A stretch of 64,000 bases of DNA from Lichenostomus cassidix (lineage: Eukaryota; Chordata; Aves; Passeriformes; Meliphagidae). Numbering within the stretch: the stretch's first letter is position 1; the number at the start of each line of letters is the position of its first letter. This document shows, one piece after another, positions 63,007 through 64,000 of the stretch. The position numbers and the translations under genes are program-made. The DNA lies in the NCBI GenBank assembly GCA_008360975.2, contig CM039193.1, positions 20,257,389 through 20,321,388 of the forward strand. The letters run 5' to 3'. The notes beneath the pieces were generated by a model. It was not told the DNA's origin, did no database searches, and was given only the letters and a program-made list of their open reading frames with translations.

Positions 63007-64000
63007 CTGTAAGAGAAAAGCACTCATCAGAAGACAGATTACAACAGAAGCAAGATTGAGAGATCAATTTTACATCACTACGCCACAGAGCAAAGTTATG
63101 AAGGTTCTTAGATATTTACTGAAAGAATGGGACCAAAAAATAGGGGAAACCCAAAAAGGACATACATGCATTGCACAGCACTGAGCTCCATCTGGTCAGC
63201 ACTGTCTGATGGAGAGCATATTGTCTGTGCCTCCCCTCATGCTTTTGTCTGTCCTGATCAAGTGAAAGCCACTCTGAATTTGATGTCTTCCCTGCATCCA
63301 AGCTAACACAGTACTTTCTATTCTACAGTTTAATTCTGACAGCTGTAGATAGAAAATTTCAGCAAATCTTATCATGTGATATGCAGTTTGATGTTTTCAA
63401 GTTTGCCCTTAGCTGCCTTGTAATGATCCCAAAAAAGGCCCTGCTTTTCTTAGTCACAATATTGGAGTGTTCATCATCCCTAGATTGTATATTTCATTGT
63501 TTTTTATTGTTTCCAGCACAATTAACTGCTGTGTACCCACTTCAACAGGCACAAATTTCCATTACTCAGGCTGGCAAGCAGCAGCAGAGGAAAATACATT
63601 TTTTCTGTAGTGCTAAATGTGATGAGCATTAGGAGACCTTACAAAAAGAAGGAAAATGCATCCCTAGCCTTACACATCGAACTGATCTCAGTTTATTTGG
63701 AAAAAATCCAAAACCATTCTCAGCAAAGCATCGTATTTCATAGCAGCATAGTGGATAACCTTTGGAGCATACTGAGTTAGGAACAATTCCTGCTCAAGGG
63801 TGTCAGGAATGCTACAGATCTTACACAGCACTCCTTATTCTGACAAAATTCCCACAGGGTCTACCAGATACAGCTGAGATTATAAGCTTCCTAAACACTC
63901 AGTAGAGTTGACACAAACTTGCCTGGACCCATAAAAAGGCAGTTCATTTCTGCCTAAGTGCAGAAGTCACAAATCATGTTCCACAGGTTCTTTATGGATT
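63007..64000 (-). other. CARD19: CARD19 upstream intron, incomplete
   Basis: Sequence upstream of the CARD exon. I looked on the minus strand for an exon ending in phase 0 and coding the first half of the CARD, and saw none, so this is intron running off the right edge. Confidence 0.7.

Noticed and set aside
62719..63027. A 102-residue protein starting MSAFLLQFRNPR on the minus strand
   Set aside because: The first seven residues come from intron sequence before the acceptor and the tail from beyond the donor. Only the middle is the CARD19 exon.
1..64000. CRISPR arrays, bacterial operons, riboswitches or insertion sequences
   Set aside because: Spliced vertebrate genes and CR1 elements show this is animal nuclear DNA, and no regularly spaced repeat array is present.

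Overview
The window is vertebrate nuclear DNA and almost certainly avian. It has spliced genes with short exons and kilobase-scale introns, one CpG-island promoter, and at least seventeen fragments of the CR1 LINE family, recognisable by tails with repeated ATTCTATG-type units and the preceding GGTTGGA...GATGATCT block. CR1 is the dominant interspersed repeat of birds. A songbird is possible from the A/C-rich 'aaccaaacc' simple repeats, but this is a weak inference. No bacterial, plasmid or phage features are present. Most open frames in the window are chance frames or lie inside repeats.

Two genes are supported by exon-by-exon reading with matching splice phases. (1) NINJ1 (ninjurin-1), + strand, has three coding exons at 23515-23586, 31799-32033 and 36814-36968, giving a complete 153-residue protein. 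Its first exon lies in the only strongly CpG-rich block of the window (about 23150-23680). A consensus splice donor sits 7 nt after the stop codon, so a non-coding last exon is likely. (2) CARD19 (BinCARD), - strand, is represented by its four 3'-most coding exons at 62853-63006, 58554-58613, 56661-56732 and 55881-55993, giving 132 residues and a stop. Its first exon(s) lie beyond the right edge. The two genes converge, with 18.9 kb between their stop codons. This is the same arrangement as the mammalian NINJ1-CARD19 locus.

Layout: 1-23 kb is intergenic DNA 5' of NINJ1, with CR1 fragments, a probable solo LTR (16589-16987) and simple repeats. 23.5-37 kb is NINJ1. 37-55.9 kb is the convergent intergenic interval, dense in CR1, with an inverted pair of CR1 copies, a 53-bp perfect tandem duplication and an AT-rich duplicated block. 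55.9-64 kb is CARD19. No exon of any further gene (for example WNK2, which flanks NINJ1 in mammals) was recognised.

NINJ1 executes plasma-membrane rupture in dying cells, and CARD19 is a CARD protein anchored in mitochondrial membrane. Their adjacency matters because disruption of mouse Card19 has been reported to lower NINJ1 expression. I did not find a new biological system. The best leads are a sharp identity breakpoint between the two inverted CR1 copies (suggesting gene conversion), the probable 3'UTR intron of NINJ1, a 16-bp perfect hairpin in NINJ1 intron 1, and a few unclassified repeat blocks.
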